Source: Drosophila persimilis (taxonomy: Eukaryota > Arthropoda > Insecta > Diptera > Drosophilidae). Taken from it: 64,000 bases of DNA. The stretch covers positions 2,480,001 through 2,544,000 of the forward strand of contig NW_020825298.1 in assembly GCF_003286085.1 (NCBI RefSeq), given 5' to 3'. This document shows, piece by piece, positions 1 through 12,781 of this stretch. Positions within the stretch are counted from its first letter, which is position 1; each line of letters starts with the position of its first letter. Under the pieces are notes generated by a model, which saw only the letters and a list, made by a program, of their open reading frames with translations, was not told the origin of the DNA and did not search any database. The translations under genes were made by a program, and so were the position numbers.

Positions 1-3000
1 CCGATTGTGGCGAGGCATGTGTCCACGTGATCGGGAGAGTCCTGCGAATCGACTGCCATCGGAAAAAAGGACATCAATTTGTTCACGATTTTCGCGAAAA
101 ATCATGAAATTTGCAAAAAATCGGCCTCATTTTCGTAGTCGAGATTTTGACGCCGTTCGACAGTCTGAATACTCACGATCCTGGGACAGTCGGTCCTTCG
201 CCGATCGGCCCATAAAGAGCCGAGATATAGAACTCCAACGATTTGGATGTGCATATTATTAAAATACTGGTTTTTTCTGTAGGCTATATCTCGGCCATTT
301 ATGGGCCGATTGTGGCGAGGCATGTGTCCACGTGATCGGGAGAGTCCTGCAAATCGACTGCCATCGGAAAAAAGGACATCAATTTGTTCACGATTTTCGC
401 GAAAAATCATGATGGTTACATCATGAAATTTGCAAAAAATCAGCCTCATTTTCGTAGTCGAGATTTTGACGCCGTTCGACAGTCTGAATCCTCACGATCC
501 TGGGACAGTCGGTCCTTCGCCCATCGGCCCATAAAGAGCCCAGATATAGCCTTCCAACGATTTGAATTTGCATATCATTAAAATACTGGTTTTTTCTGTA
601 GGCTATATCTCGGCCATTTATGGGCCGATTGTGGCGAGGCATGTCTCCACGTGATCGGGAGAGTCCTGCGAATCGACTGCCATCGGAAAAAAGGACATCA
701 ATTTGTTCACGATTTTCGCGAAAAATCATGATGGTTACATCATGAAATTTGCAAAAAATCGGCCTCATTTTCGTAGTCGAGATTTTGACGCCGTTCGACA
801 GTCTGAATCCTCACGATCTTGGGACAGTCGGTCCTTCGCCGATCGGCCCATAAAGAGCCGAGATATAGAACTCCAACGATTTGGATGTGCATATTATTAA
901 AATACTGGTTTTTTCTGTAGGCTATATCTCGGCCATTTATGGGCCGATTGTGGCGAGGCATGTCTCCACGGGATCGGGAGAGTCCTGCGAATCGATTGCC
1001 ATCGGAAAAAAGGACATCAATTTGTTCACGATTTTCGCGAAAAATCATGATGGTTACATCATGAAATTTGCAAAAAATCGGCCTCATTTTCGTAGTCGAG
1101 ATTTTGACGCCGTTCGACAGTCTGAATCCTCACGATCCTGGGACAGTCGGTCCTTCGCCGATCGGCCCATAAAGAGCCCAGATATAGCCTTCCAACGATT
1201 TGAATTTGCATATCATTAAAATACTGGTTTTTTCTGTTGGCTATATCTCGGCCATTTATGGGCCGATTGTGGCGAGGCATGTGTCCACGTGATCGGGAGA
1301 GTCCTGCGAATCGACTGCCATCGGAAAAAAGGACATCAATTTGTTCACGATTTTCGCGAAAAATCATGATGGTTACATCATGAAATTTGCAAAAAATCGG
1401 CCTCATTTTCGTAGTCGAGATTTTGACGCCGTTCGACAGTCTGAATCCTCACGATCCTGGGACAGTCGGTCCTTCGCCGATCGGCCCATACAGAGCCGAG
1501 ATATAGCCTTCCAACGATTTGAATTTGCATATCATTAAAATACTGGTTTTTTCTGTAGGCTATATCTCGGCCATTTATGGGCCGATTGTGGCGAGGCATG
1601 TCTCCACGTGATCGGGAGAGTCCTGCGAATCGACTGCCATCGGAAAAAAGGGCATCAATTTGTTCACGATTTTCGCGAAAAATCATGATGGTTACATCAT
1701 GAAATTTGCAAAAAATCGGCCTCATTTTCGTAGTCGAGATTTTGACGCCGTTCGACAGTCTGAATCCTCACGATCCTGGGACAGTCGGTCCTTCGCCGAT
1801 CGGCCCATACAGAGCCGAGATATAGCCTTCCAACGATTTGAATTTGCATATCATTAAAATACTGGTTTTTTCTGTAGGCTATATCTCGGCCATTTATGGG
1901 CCGATTGTGGCGAGGCATGTCTCCACGTGATCGGGAGAGTCCTGCGAATCGACTGCCATCGGAAAAAAGGGCATCAATTTGTTCACGATTTTCGCGAAAA
2001 ATCATGATGGTTACATCATGAAATTTGCAAAAAATCGGCCTCATTTTCGTAGTCGAGATTTTGACGCCGTTCGACAGTCTGAATCCTCACGATCCTGGGA
2101 CAGTCGGTCCTTCGCCGATCGGCCCATACAGAGCCGAGATATAGCCTTCCAACGATTTGAATTTGCATATCATTAAAATACTGGTTTTTTCTGTTGGCTA
2201 TATCTCGGCCATTTATGGGCCGATTGTGGCGAGGCATGTGTCCATGTGATCGGGAGAGTCCTGCGAATCGACTGCCATCGGAAAAAAGGACATCAATTTG
2301 TTCACGATTTTCGCGAAAAATCATGATGGTTACATCATGAAATTTGCAAAAAATCGGCCTCATTTTCGTAGTCGAGATTTTGACGCCGTTCGACAGTCTG
2401 AATCCTCACGATCCTGGGACAGTCGGTCCTTCGCCGATCGGCCCATAAAGAGCCGAGATATAGAGCTCCAACGATTTGGATGTGCATATTATTAAAATAC
2501 TGTTTTTTTCTGTAGGCTATATCTCGGCCATTTATGGGCCGATTGTGGCGAGGCATGTCTCCACGGGATCGGGAGAGTCCTGCGAATCGACTGCCATCGG
2601 AAAAAAGGACATCAATTTGTTCACGATTTTCGCGAAAAATCATGATGGTTACATCATGAAATTTGCAAAAAATCGGCCTCATTTTCGTAGTCGAGATTTT
2701 GACGCCGTTCGACAGTCTGAATCCTCACGATCCTGGGACAGTCGGTCCTTCGCCGATCGGCCCATAAAGAGCCGAGATATAGCCTTCCAACGATTTGAAT
2801 TTGCATATCATTAAAATACTGGTTTTTTCTGTAGGCTATATCTCGGCCATTTATGGGCCGATTGTGGCGAGGCATGTCTCCACGTGATCGGGAGAGTCCT
2901 GCGAATCGACTGCCATCGGAAAAAAGGACATCAATTTGTTCACGATTTTCGCGAAAAATCATAATGGTTACATCATGAAATTTGCAAAAAATCGGCCTCA

Positions 3001-6000
3001 TTTTCGTAGTCGAGATTTTGACGCCGTTCGACAGTCTGAATCCTCACGATCCTGGGACAGTCGGTCCTTCGCCGATCGGCCCATAAAGAGCTGAGATATA
3101 GCCTTCCAACGATTTGAATTTGCATATCATTAAAATACTGGTTTTTTCTGTAGGCTATATCTCGGCCATTTATGGGCCGATTGTGGCGAGGCATGTCTCC
3201 ACGTGATCGGGAGAGTCCTGCGAATCGACTGCCATCGGAAAAAAGGGCATCAATTTGTTCACGATTTTCGCGAAAAATCATGATGGTTACATCATGAAAT
3301 TTGCAAAAAAATCGGCCTCATTTTCGTAGTCGAGATTTTGACGCCGTTCGACAGTCTGAATCCTCACGATCCTGGGACAGTCGGTCCTTCGCCGATCGGC
3401 CCATACAGAGCCGAGATATAGCCTTCCAACGATTTGAATTTGCATATCATTAAAATACTGGTTTTTTCTGTAGGCTATATCTCGGCCATTTATGGGCCGA
3501 TTGTGGCGAGGCATGTCTCCACGTGATCGGGAGAGTCCTGCGAATCGACTGCCATCGGAAAAAAGGGCATCAATTTGTTCACGATTTTCGCGAAAAATCA
3601 TGATGGTTACATCATGAAATTTGCAAAAAATCGGCCTCATTTTCGTAGTCGAGATTTTGACGCCGTTCGACAGTCTGAATCCTCACGATCCTGGGACAGT
3701 CGGTCCTTCGCCGATCGGCCCATACAGAGCCGAGATATAGCCTTTCAACGATTTGAATTTGCATATCATTAAAATACTGGTTTTTTCTGTTGGCTATATC
3801 TCGGCCATTTATGGGCCGATTGTGGCGAGGCATGTGTCCATGTGTTCGGGAGAGTCCTGCGAATCGACTGCCATCGGAAAAAAGGACATCAATTTGTTCA
3901 CGATTTTCGCGAAAAATCATAATGGTTACATCATGAAATTTGCAAAAAATCGGCCTCATTTTCGTAGTCGAGATTTTGACGCCGTTCGACAGTCTGAATC
4001 CTCACGATCCTGGGACAGTCGGTCCTTCGCCGATCGGCCCATAAAGAGCCGAGATATAGCCTTCCAACGATTTGAATTTGCATATCATTAAAATACTGGT
4101 TTTTTCTGTAGGCTATATCTCGGCCATTTATGGGCCGATTGTGGCGAGGCATGTCTCCACGTGATCGGGAGAGTCCTGCGAATCGACTGCCATCGGAAAA
4201 AAGGACATCAATTTGTTCACGATTTTCGCGAAAAATCATGAAATTTGCAAAAAATCAGCCTCATTTTCGTAGTCGAGATTTTGACGCCGTTCGACAGTCT
4301 GAATCCTCACGATCCTGGGACAGTCGGTCCTTCGCCGATCGGCCCATAAAGAGCCGAGATATAGAACTCCAACGATTTGAATTTGCATATCATTAAAATA
4401 CTGGTTTTTTCTGTAGGCTATATCTCGGCCATTTATGGGCCGATTGTGGCGAGGCATGTCTCCACGTGATCGGGAGAGTCCTGCGAATCGACTGCCATCG
4501 GAAAAAAGGACATCAATTTGTTCACGATTTTCGCGAAAAATCATAATGGTTACATCATGAAATTTGCAAAAAATCGGCCTCATTTTCGTAGTCGAGATTT
4601 TGACGCCGTTCGACAGTCTGAATCCTCACGATCCTGGGACAGTCGTTCCTTCGCCGATCGGCCCATAAAGAGCCGAGATATAGCCTTCCTACGGCTTTAA
4701 TTTGCATATAATTAAAATATTGGTTTTTTCTGTAGGCTATATCTCGGCCATTTATGGGCCGATTGTGGCGAGGCATGTCTCCACGTGATCGGGAGAGTCC
4801 TGCGAATCGACTGCCATCGGAAAAAAGGACATCAATTTGTTCACGATTTTCGCGAAAAATCATGAAATTTGCAAAAAATCAGCCTCATTTTCGTAGTCGA
4901 GATTTTGACGCCGTTCGACAGTCTGAATCCTCACGATCCTGGGACAGTCGGTCCTTCGCCGATCGGCCCATAAAGAGCCGAGATATAGAACTCCAACGAT
5001 TTGAATTTGCATATCATTAAAATACTGGTTTTTTCTGTAGGCTATATCTCGGCCATTTATGGGCCGATTGTGGCGAGGCATGTCTCCACGTGATCGGGAG
5101 AGTCCTGCGAATCGACTGCCATCGGAAAAAAGGACATCAATTTGTTCACGATTTTCGCGAAAAATCATAATGGTTACATCATGAAATTTGCAAAAAATCG
5201 GCCTCATTTTCGTAGTCGAGATTTTGACGCCGTTCGACAGTCTGAATCCTCACGATCCTGGGACAGTCGTTCCTTCGCCGATCGGCCCATAAAGAGCCGA
5301 GATATAGCCTTCCTACGGCTTTAATTTGCATATAATTAAAATATTGGTTTTTTCTGTAGGCTATATCTCGGCCATTTATGGGCCGATTGTGGCGAGGCAT
5401 GTCTCCACGTGATCGGGAGAGTCTTGCGAATCGACTGCCATCGGAAAAAAGGACATCAATTTGTTCACGATTTTCGCGAAAAATCATGATGGTTACATCA
5501 TGAAATTTGCAAAAAATCGGCCTCATTTTCGTAGTCGAGATTTTGACGCCGTTCGACAGTCTGAATCCTCACGATCCTGGGACAGTCGTTCCTTCGCCGA
5601 TCGGCCCATAAAGAGCCGAGATATAGCCTTCCTACGGCTTTAACTTGCATATAATTAAAATATTGGTTTTTTCTGTAGGCTATATCTCGGCTATACGCCA
5701 GCCGATCGGAATGCGGCATGTCTCCACGTGATCGGGAGAGTCCTGCGAATCGACTGCCATCGGAAAAAAGGACATCAATTTGTTCACGATTTTCGCGAAA
5801 AATCATGATGGTTACATCATGAAATTTGCAAAAAATCGGCCTCATTTTCGTAGTCGAGATTTTGACGCCGTTCGACAGTCTGAATCCTCACGATCCTGGG
5901 ACAGTCGTTCCTTCGCCGATCGGCCCATAAAGAGCCGAGATATAGCCTTCCTACGGCTTTAATTTGCATATAATTAAAATATTGGTTTTTTCTGTAGGCT

Positions 6001-9000
6001 ATATCTCGGCCATTTATGGGCCGATTGTGGCGAGGCATGTCTCCACGTGATCGGGAGAGTCCTGCGAATCGACTGCCATCGGAAAAAAGGACATCAATTT
6101 GTTCACGATTTTCGCGAAAAATCATGATGGTTACATCATGAAATTTGCAAAAAATCGGCCTCATTTTCGTAGTCGAGATTTTGACGCCGTTCGACAGTCT
6201 GAATCCTCACGATCCTGGGACAGTCGTTCCTTCGCCGATCGGCCCATAAAGAGCCGAGATATAGCCTTCCTACGGCTTTAACTTGCATATAATTAAAATA
6301 TTGGTTTTTTCTGTAGGCTATATCTCGGCTATACGCCAGCCGATCGGAATGCGGCATGTCTCCACGTGATCGGGAGAGTCCTGCGAATCGACTGCCATCG
6401 GAAAAAAGGACATCAATTTGTTCACGATTTTCGCGAAAAATCATGATGGTTACATCATGAAATTTGCAAAAAATCGGCCTCATTTTCGTAGTCGAGATTT
6501 TGACGCCGTTCGACAGTCTGAATCCTCACGATCCTGGGACAGTCGTTCCTTCGCCGATCGGCCCATAAAGAGCCGAGATATAGCCTTCCTACGGCTTTAA
6601 CTTGCATATAATTAAAATATTGGTTTTTTCTGTAGGCTATATCTCGGCTATACGCCAGCCGATCGGAATGCGGCATGTCTCCACGTGATCGGGAGAGTCC
6701 TGCGAATCAACTGCCATCGGAAAAAAGGACATCAATTTGTTCACGATTTTCGCGAAAAATCATGATGGTTACATCATGAAATTTGCAAAAAATCGGCCTC
6801 ATTTTCGTAGTCGAGATTTAGACGCCGTTCGACAGTCTGAATCCTCACGATCCTGGGACAGTCGGTCCTTCGCCGATCGGCCCATAAAGAGCCGAGATAT
6901 AGCCTTCCAACGATTTGAATTTGCATATCATTAAAATACTGGTTTTTTCTGTAGGCTATATCTCGGCCATTTATGGGCCGATTGTGGCGAGGCATGTCTC
7001 CACGTGATCGGGAGAGTCCTGCGAATCGACTGCCATCGGAAAAAAGGGCATCAATTTGTTCACGATTTTCGCGAAAAATCATGAAATTTGCAAAAAATCA
7101 GCCTCATTTTCGTAGTCGAGATTTTGACGCCGTTCGACAGTCTGAATCCTCACGATCCTGGGACAGTCGGTCCTTCGCCGATCGGCCCATAAAGAGCCGA
7201 GATATAGAACTCCAACGATTTGAATTTGCATATCATTAAAATACTGGTTTTTTCTGTAGGCTATATCTCGGCCATTTATGGGCCGATTGTGGCGAGGCAT
7301 GTCTCCACGTGATCGGGAGAGTCCTGCGAATCGACTGCCATCGGAAAAAAGGACATCAATTTGTTCACGATTTTCGCGAAAAATCATAATGGTTACATCA
7401 TGAAATTTGCAAAAAATCGGCCTCATTTTCGTAGTCGAGATTTTGACGCCGTTCGACAGTCTGAATCCTCACGATCCTGGGACAGTCGTTCCTTCGCCGA
7501 TCGGCCCATAAAGAGCCGAGATATAGCCTTCCTACGGCTTTAATTTGCATATAATTAAAATATTGGTTTTTTCTGTAGGCTATATCTCGGCCATTTATGG
7601 GCCGATTGTGGCGAGGCATGTCTCCACGTGATCGGGAGAGTCTTGCGAATCGACTGCCATCGGAAAAAAGGACATCAATTTGTTCACGATTTTCGCGAAA
7701 AATCATGATGGTTACATCATGAAATTTGCAAAAAATCGGCCTCATTTTCGTAGTCGAGATTTTGACGCCGTTCGACAGTCTGAATCCTCACGATCCTGGG
7801 ACAGTCGTTCCTTCGCCGATCGGCCCATAAAGAGCCGAGATATAGCCTTCCTACGGCTTTAACTTGCATATAATTAAAATATTGGTTTTTTCTGTAGGCT
7901 ATATCTCGGCTATACGCCAGCCGATCGGAATGCGGCATGTCTCCACGTGATCGGGAGAGTCCTGCGAATCGACTGCCATCGGAAAAAAGGACATCAATTT
8001 GTTCACGATTTTCGCGAAAAATCATGATGGTTACATCATGAAATTTGCAAAAAATCGGCCTCATTTTCGTAGTCGAGATTTTGACGCCGTTCGACAGTCT
8101 GAATCCTCACGATCCTGGGACAGTCGTTCCTTCGCCGATCGGCCCATAAAGAGCCGAGATATAGCCTTCCTACGGCTTTAATTTGCATATACATATGTAA
8201 TTAAAATATTGGTTTTTTCTGTAGGCTATATCTCGGCTATACGCCAGCCGATCGGAATGCGGCATGTCTCCACGTGATCGGGAGAGTCCTGCGAATCGAC
8301 TGCCATCGGAAAAAAGGACATCAATTTGTTCACGATTTTCGCGAAAAATCATGATGGTTACATCATGAAATTTGCAAAAAATCGGCCTCATTTTCGTAGT
8401 CGAGATTTTGACGCCGTTCGACAGGGTGAATCCTCACGATCCTGGGACAGTCGTTCCTTCGCCGATCGGCCCATAAAGAGCCGAGATATAGCCTTCCTAC
8501 GGCTTTAACTTGCATATAATTAAAATATTGGTTTTTTCTGTAGGCTATATCTCGGCTATACGCCAGCCGATCGGAATGCGGCATGTCTCCACGTGATCGG
8601 GAGAGTCCTGCGAATCAACTGCCATCGGAAAAAAGGACATCAATTTGTTCACGATTTTCGCGAAAAATCATGATGGTTACATCATGAAATTTGCAAAAAA
8701 TCGGCCTCATTTTCGTAGTCGAGATTTAGACGCCGTTCGACAGTCTGAATCCTCACGATCCTGGGACAGTCGGTCCTTCGCCGATCGGCCCATAAAGAGC
8801 CGAGATATAGCCTTCCAACGATTTGAATTTGCATATCATTAAAATACTGGTTTTTTCTGTAGGCTATATCTCGGCCATTTATGGGCCGATTGTGGCGAGG
8901 CATGTCTCCACGTGATCGGGAGAGTCCTGCGAATCGACTGCCATCGGAAAAAAGGGCATCAATTTGTTCACGATTTTCGCGAAAAATCATGATGGTTACA

Positions 9001-10320
9001 TCATGAAATTTGCAAAAAATCGGCCTCATTTTCGTAGTCGAGATTTTGACGCCGTTCGACAGTCTGAATCCTCACGATCCTGGGACAGTCGGTCCTTCGC
9101 CGATCGGCCCATAAAGAGCTGAGATATAGCCTTCCAACGATTTGAATTTGCATATCATTAAAATACTGGTTTTTTCTGTAGGCTATATCTCGGCCATTTA
9201 TGGGCCGATTGTGGCGAGGCATGTCTCCACGGGATCGGGAGAGTCCTGCGAATCGACTGCCATCGGAAAAAAGGACATCAATTTGTTCACGATTTTCGCG
9301 AAAAATCATGATGGTTACATCATGAAATTTGCAAAAAATCGGCCTCATTTTCGTAGTCGAGATTTTGACGCCGTTCGACAGTCTGAATCCTCACGATCCT
9401 GGGACAGTCGTTCCTTCGCCGATCGGCCCATAAAGAGCCGAGATATAGCCTTCCTACGGCTTTAATTTGCATATATGTAATTAAAATATTGGTTTTTTCT
9501 GTAGGCTATATCTCGGCTATACGCCAGCCGATCGGAATGCGGCATGTCTCCACGTGATCGGGAGAGTCCTGCGAATCGACTGCCATCGGAAAAAAGGACA
9601 TCAATTTGTTCACGATTTTCGCGAAAAATCATGATGGTTACATCATGAAATTTGCAAAAAATCGGCCTCATTTTCGTAGTCGAGATTTTGACGCCGTTCG
9701 ACAGTCTGAATCCTCACGATCCTGGGACAGTCGTTCCTTCGCCGATCGGCCCATAAAGAGCCGAGATATAGCCTTCCTACGGCTTTAACTTGCATATAAT
9801 TAAAATATTGGTTTTTTCTGTAGGCTATATCTCGGCTATACGCCAGCCGATCGGAATGCGGCATGTCTCCACGTGATCGGGAGAGTCCTGCGAATCGACT
9901 GCCATCGGAAAAAAGGACATCAATTTGTTCACGATTTTCGCGAAAAATCATGATGGTTACATCATGAAATTTGCAAAAAATCGGCCTCATTTTCGTAGTC
10001 GAGATTTTGACGCCGTTCGACAGTCTGAATCCTCACGATCCTGGGACAGTCGGTCCTTCGCCGATCGGCCCATAAAGAGCTGAGATATAGCCTTCCAACG
10101 ATTTGAATTTGCATATCATTAAAATACTGGTTTTTTCTGTTGGCTATATCTCGGCCATTTATGGGCCGATTGTGGCGAGGCATGTGTCCACGTGATCGGG
10201 AGAGTCCTGCGAATCGACTGCCATCGGAAAAAAGGGCATCAATTTGTTCACGATTTTCGCGAAAAATCATGATGGTTACATCATGAAATTTGCAAAAAAT
10301 CGGCCTCATTTTCGTAGTCG
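1..10320. repeat. Complex satellite array, about 32 tandem 319-bp monomers
   Basis: Near-identical units repeat head to tail with a period of 319 bp from the left edge to 10320, where the array stops mid-monomer against unrelated sequence. Length variants exist. At least four units are 305 bp (around 98, 4236, 4860 and 7079) because 14 bp between two direct ATCATGA repeats is missing. One unit carries an 8-bp insertion near 8190 and one a 4-bp insertion near 9475. Two sequence types are mixed. The common type has GGCCATTTATGGGCCG after the TATATCTCGG block. Eight units (about 5691, 6329, 6648, 7910, 8237, 8556, 9517, 9836) carry TATACGCCAGCCGATCGG there instead. Each monomer is open for about 115 codons on the minus strand, but 319 is not a multiple of 3 and the frames end in every unit, so I do not call genes. 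I cannot match the monomer to a named satellite. Confidence 0.97.
202..311. repeat. Imperfect long dyad (stem-loop) inside the satellite monomer, first example
   Basis: A left arm of about 30 bp (CGATCGGCCCATAAAGAGCC followed by GAGATATAG) at about 202-231 is nearly the reverse complement of a right arm (GGCTATATCTCGGCCATTTA followed by TGGGCCGATTG) at about 280-311, with a loop of about 50 bp. The pair recurs in every common-type monomer. The eight variant monomers keep the inner half of the right arm and lose the outer half. Two smaller dyads lie in each unit: ATTTTCGCGAAAAAT, and ATGATG-GTTA-CATCAT. Confidence 0.85.
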
Positions 10321-10870
10321 AAAGTAAAAGATACAGGAAGGATGATTTTTTAATTTTTTTATTCAACATAATTTAAATAAATAAACAAGGGGAACAAATT
10401 TTTATATAATATTTAAATCTGTCTATCTAACTAGTAGCCCTCGTAGTCGCTCAATTGTTTGCCACAGTCGAAGTGATTGTTGTCGATGGTCGAATGATGA
10501 CGATGGCGTGTTAGGTTCGTACGATGGGATGCGCTTCTGTCCTGCTGGGGTATGATTCTGACTGGAATTGGGCTCGGTTTTGGATACGACTCTGTCTGCA
10601 GGAATGAAATCCTAGGGTGGATCTTTGCTGATATTTCTGCTGATTTCGGATGGGATGAATGAAGTGAACCCCTACGTCGATGCGAACTTCGGGCTCACTT
10701 TTGCTATTGCTGGAGAATAGTTATTCAGATCACCTCAGTTTCCTTTTTAGATTTTCCCGCCTTAAATTGGGAAACAGCGGGAACCTTTGTTGACTTTTTT
10801 CATATGCAAACTGAAACGTTCATTTTGAAACTTTCCATTCACTAGCCCGCCAATCGCTCTATTAGAGATA
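10321..10870. other. Unassigned stretch between satellite and transposon; possible relic 3' exon
   Basis: No recognised gene lies here. On the minus strand, 10595-10431 could be a terminal exon. It follows a CCTGCAG acceptor, is open for 54 codons and ends in TAG, and AATAAA-type signals lie further on at about 10355-10360. The peptide is basic and rich in Ser, His and Pro, and resembles nothing I know. No upstream exon was found, so it may be chance or a relic cut off by the satellite. Confidence 0.25.
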
Positions 10871-12496
10871 CACTACTGGCCAAAATAATAAGTACATCGG
10901 TGTCGTGCTAGTTTGTTATGGAATAGCTCGAATGTTTGTAAGTGTATGGATGCCAATTGTTTATATTTGGAAAGGTTACAGTCTTGCCAATTATTTAAAT
11001 CAAAAATTAAAGTGGGGAACCATCTTAATAAAATTCTATTCATACATTTTTGCAGAATGGGCATTTTTGGTCTGGCCAAAATAATAAGTACACTGGTCCC
11101 ATTTATATATTTGAAAGGATTGGATAAGGATTTGGTCAAAGGATTGTTGTTTTTTATTGAGTTCCTTCATATTTAAGTACATGAGAGTTAAAAAAAATTC
11201 TTTAGATAGGCCGTACTCCTGAAGAAAGGAAGTTTTCCATAAGTCTTCAAAAAGAAAGGAACATTCTCCGGGAAAATGGCGAAAAGTCTTGGACGATCGG
11301 CATTTTTGGTTCAGAATACTTTCAAATCTAAAGTGCTTATTGAAAATCGAGGATGGAAGAAGAAATCTTCACAAACAACGGACACCCGCATCATCAGTCT
11401 TGCAAAAAAGGATCAGTTCATGTCTTCCAAGGCCAAATACGCTCAAATTGGGAAAGAAAAATCAGGTCTGATGGTTCGTCGGAGACTTCAATATATAGAC
11501 CTAACAGGACGTATAGTCCGAAAAGTTCCCTTACTCCGAGTAAAAATTTTGAAGATGATGCAAAAAGTCGTTGAAAATCATTTGGCATGGTCTGGGTCAG
11601 ATGGGTCTTAGAAGTGGAATAATATATTATTGAGAGATGAAACAAAAATAAATCTTTTTGATAATGACTCCAGAAGATGTATACAACGACCCAAAGGCAA
11701 AGAATTCGACTTCCGGTACACAAAGAAAATGGTTAAGAACGGAGACCGATGTATAGGTATCCGAGGCTATTTTTCTTGGCATGGCGTTGAGCCGGTACAT
11801 CTCATAACTGATCATGTGATCCAATTCGGGTATAAAAACATATTGACAGTCATTATACAATCTTGAGCTGAGGAAAACATGCCCTTGAGATGGGTCTTTC
11901 TACCGGAAAATTACCCAAAGCACACCTTAAAGGTGGTGAAGGCTTGGTTTACGGGAAAAAATGTAAACGTTATGGCTTGGCTAAGTCAGTCTCCTGACTT
12001 AAAGCCATTTTAAAACCTTTGGGGTGACTTAAAACGTCGAATTGGTAAAAATTCTTTTCGAAAAGAAAAAGAATTGTGGAGAATTTGTGCATAAAACGTG
12101 GTGTGAGATTCCAGTGGAGACTTGCCCCAAACTTATTGCTAGTATGCCAAGAAGAATGGCCGAAATCATCCAAAATAAGTGTGGCTATATAGGATACTAT
12201 TAAAAGATTATAAATTATAAGAAAAAAGTGTAAAAATTTTGATACGCTTTTAGTTTTTCGCTTTGGAGAATTGCTGTACTTATTATTTTGGCCAGCCCTT
12301 ATCTATGATTTTAAGGTTTAATCGATCATAAAATATATATTTGAAATGAAAAACGCTTACGACAAACATTTTTATAGTCTATTGTAGGTTAGAAAACTAA
12401 AAGTAAATTTGATTTTTTAATTACGTTTATTAGAAAAGTTTTATAGGACGTGAAAGAAAGCTCATAAGCGTGTACTTATTATTTTGGCCAGTAGTG
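10871..12496 (+). mobile_element. Degenerate Tc1/mariner-superfamily transposon with TA target duplication
   Basis: The element is bounded by inverted ends that begin CACTACTGGCCAAAATAATA and match for about 26 bp. It is flanked by TA at 10869-10870 and 12497-12498, the target-site duplication of Tc1/mariner elements. A second copy of the end motif occurs inside each end (11072-11091, and inverted at 12276-12295). This gives the direct repeats within terminal regions seen in Bari-type Tc1 elements. The interior carries a broken transposase on the plus strand. The insertion lies about 550 bp from the satellite edge. Confidence 0.93.
11276..12202 (+). pseudogene. Broken Tc1-type transposase
   Basis: The first part (11276-11611) holds the N-terminal helix-turn-helix region of a Tc1 transposase: TTDTRIISLAKKDQFMSS, then a VRRRL and GRIVRKVPLL stretch. 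The catalytic part resumes in another frame at about 11630 with ETKINLF, RPKGKEF and YFSWHGV, all hallmarks of the DDE domain. It continues after a stop near 11863 with YPKHTLKVVKAWF, SQSPDLKPF and LWGDLKRRIG. Stops and frameshifts interrupt it. Two of the usual acidic catalytic positions look lost: the Asp of the DNDPKHT block and the Glu after SPDLNPI, where a stop stands. The gene is therefore dead and the element could only move if supplied in trans. Confidence 0.9.
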
Positions 12497-12730
12497 TATG
12501 TCGGTTTTATAGCGTTTTTAAGTTTCCTATCAGATTTCTGGATTTCATTTTGTTTGCCAATTATAAGTCACAGTAAATTCTGTTTTATATATTATCATAA
12601 TCCGAATTCGAAAGATATTCTTTAAGGCTTCAACAAATTTGGAAATAAGCTTTCCCTTTTGATTAATCGTTTTACACTCCATTTAACCATTTTCTGAAAA
12701 AAAATTATTGTACAAGAAAGTTTACACTTT

Positions 12731-12736
12731 TTTATT
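12731..12736 (-). terminator. btv: Poly(A) signal of the dynein-2 heavy chain gene
   Basis: TTTATT on the plus strand reads AATAAA on the minus strand, about 46 bp past the stop codon of the dynein gene. It is the first canonical signal in a short 3' untranslated region. The rest of 12499-12781 is AT-rich with no other feature. Confidence 0.6.
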
Positions 12737-12781
12737 TTCCAAGGGTTCAAGAAGGATTATTCGGTTCATAATCTTTGAAAT

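Noticed and set aside
1..10320. Dozens of 60-135-codon open frames on both strands
   Set aside because: They recur once per 319-bp satellite unit, end in every unit because the period is not a multiple of three, and match no protein.
1..10320. CRISPR-like regular repeats
   Set aside because: The repeat is the entire 319-bp unit with no unique spacers, in a eukaryotic genome.
10913..11176. Open frame of 87 codons inside the Tc1-like element
   Set aside because: It covers the terminal repeat region, precedes the transposase and has no transposase motif.
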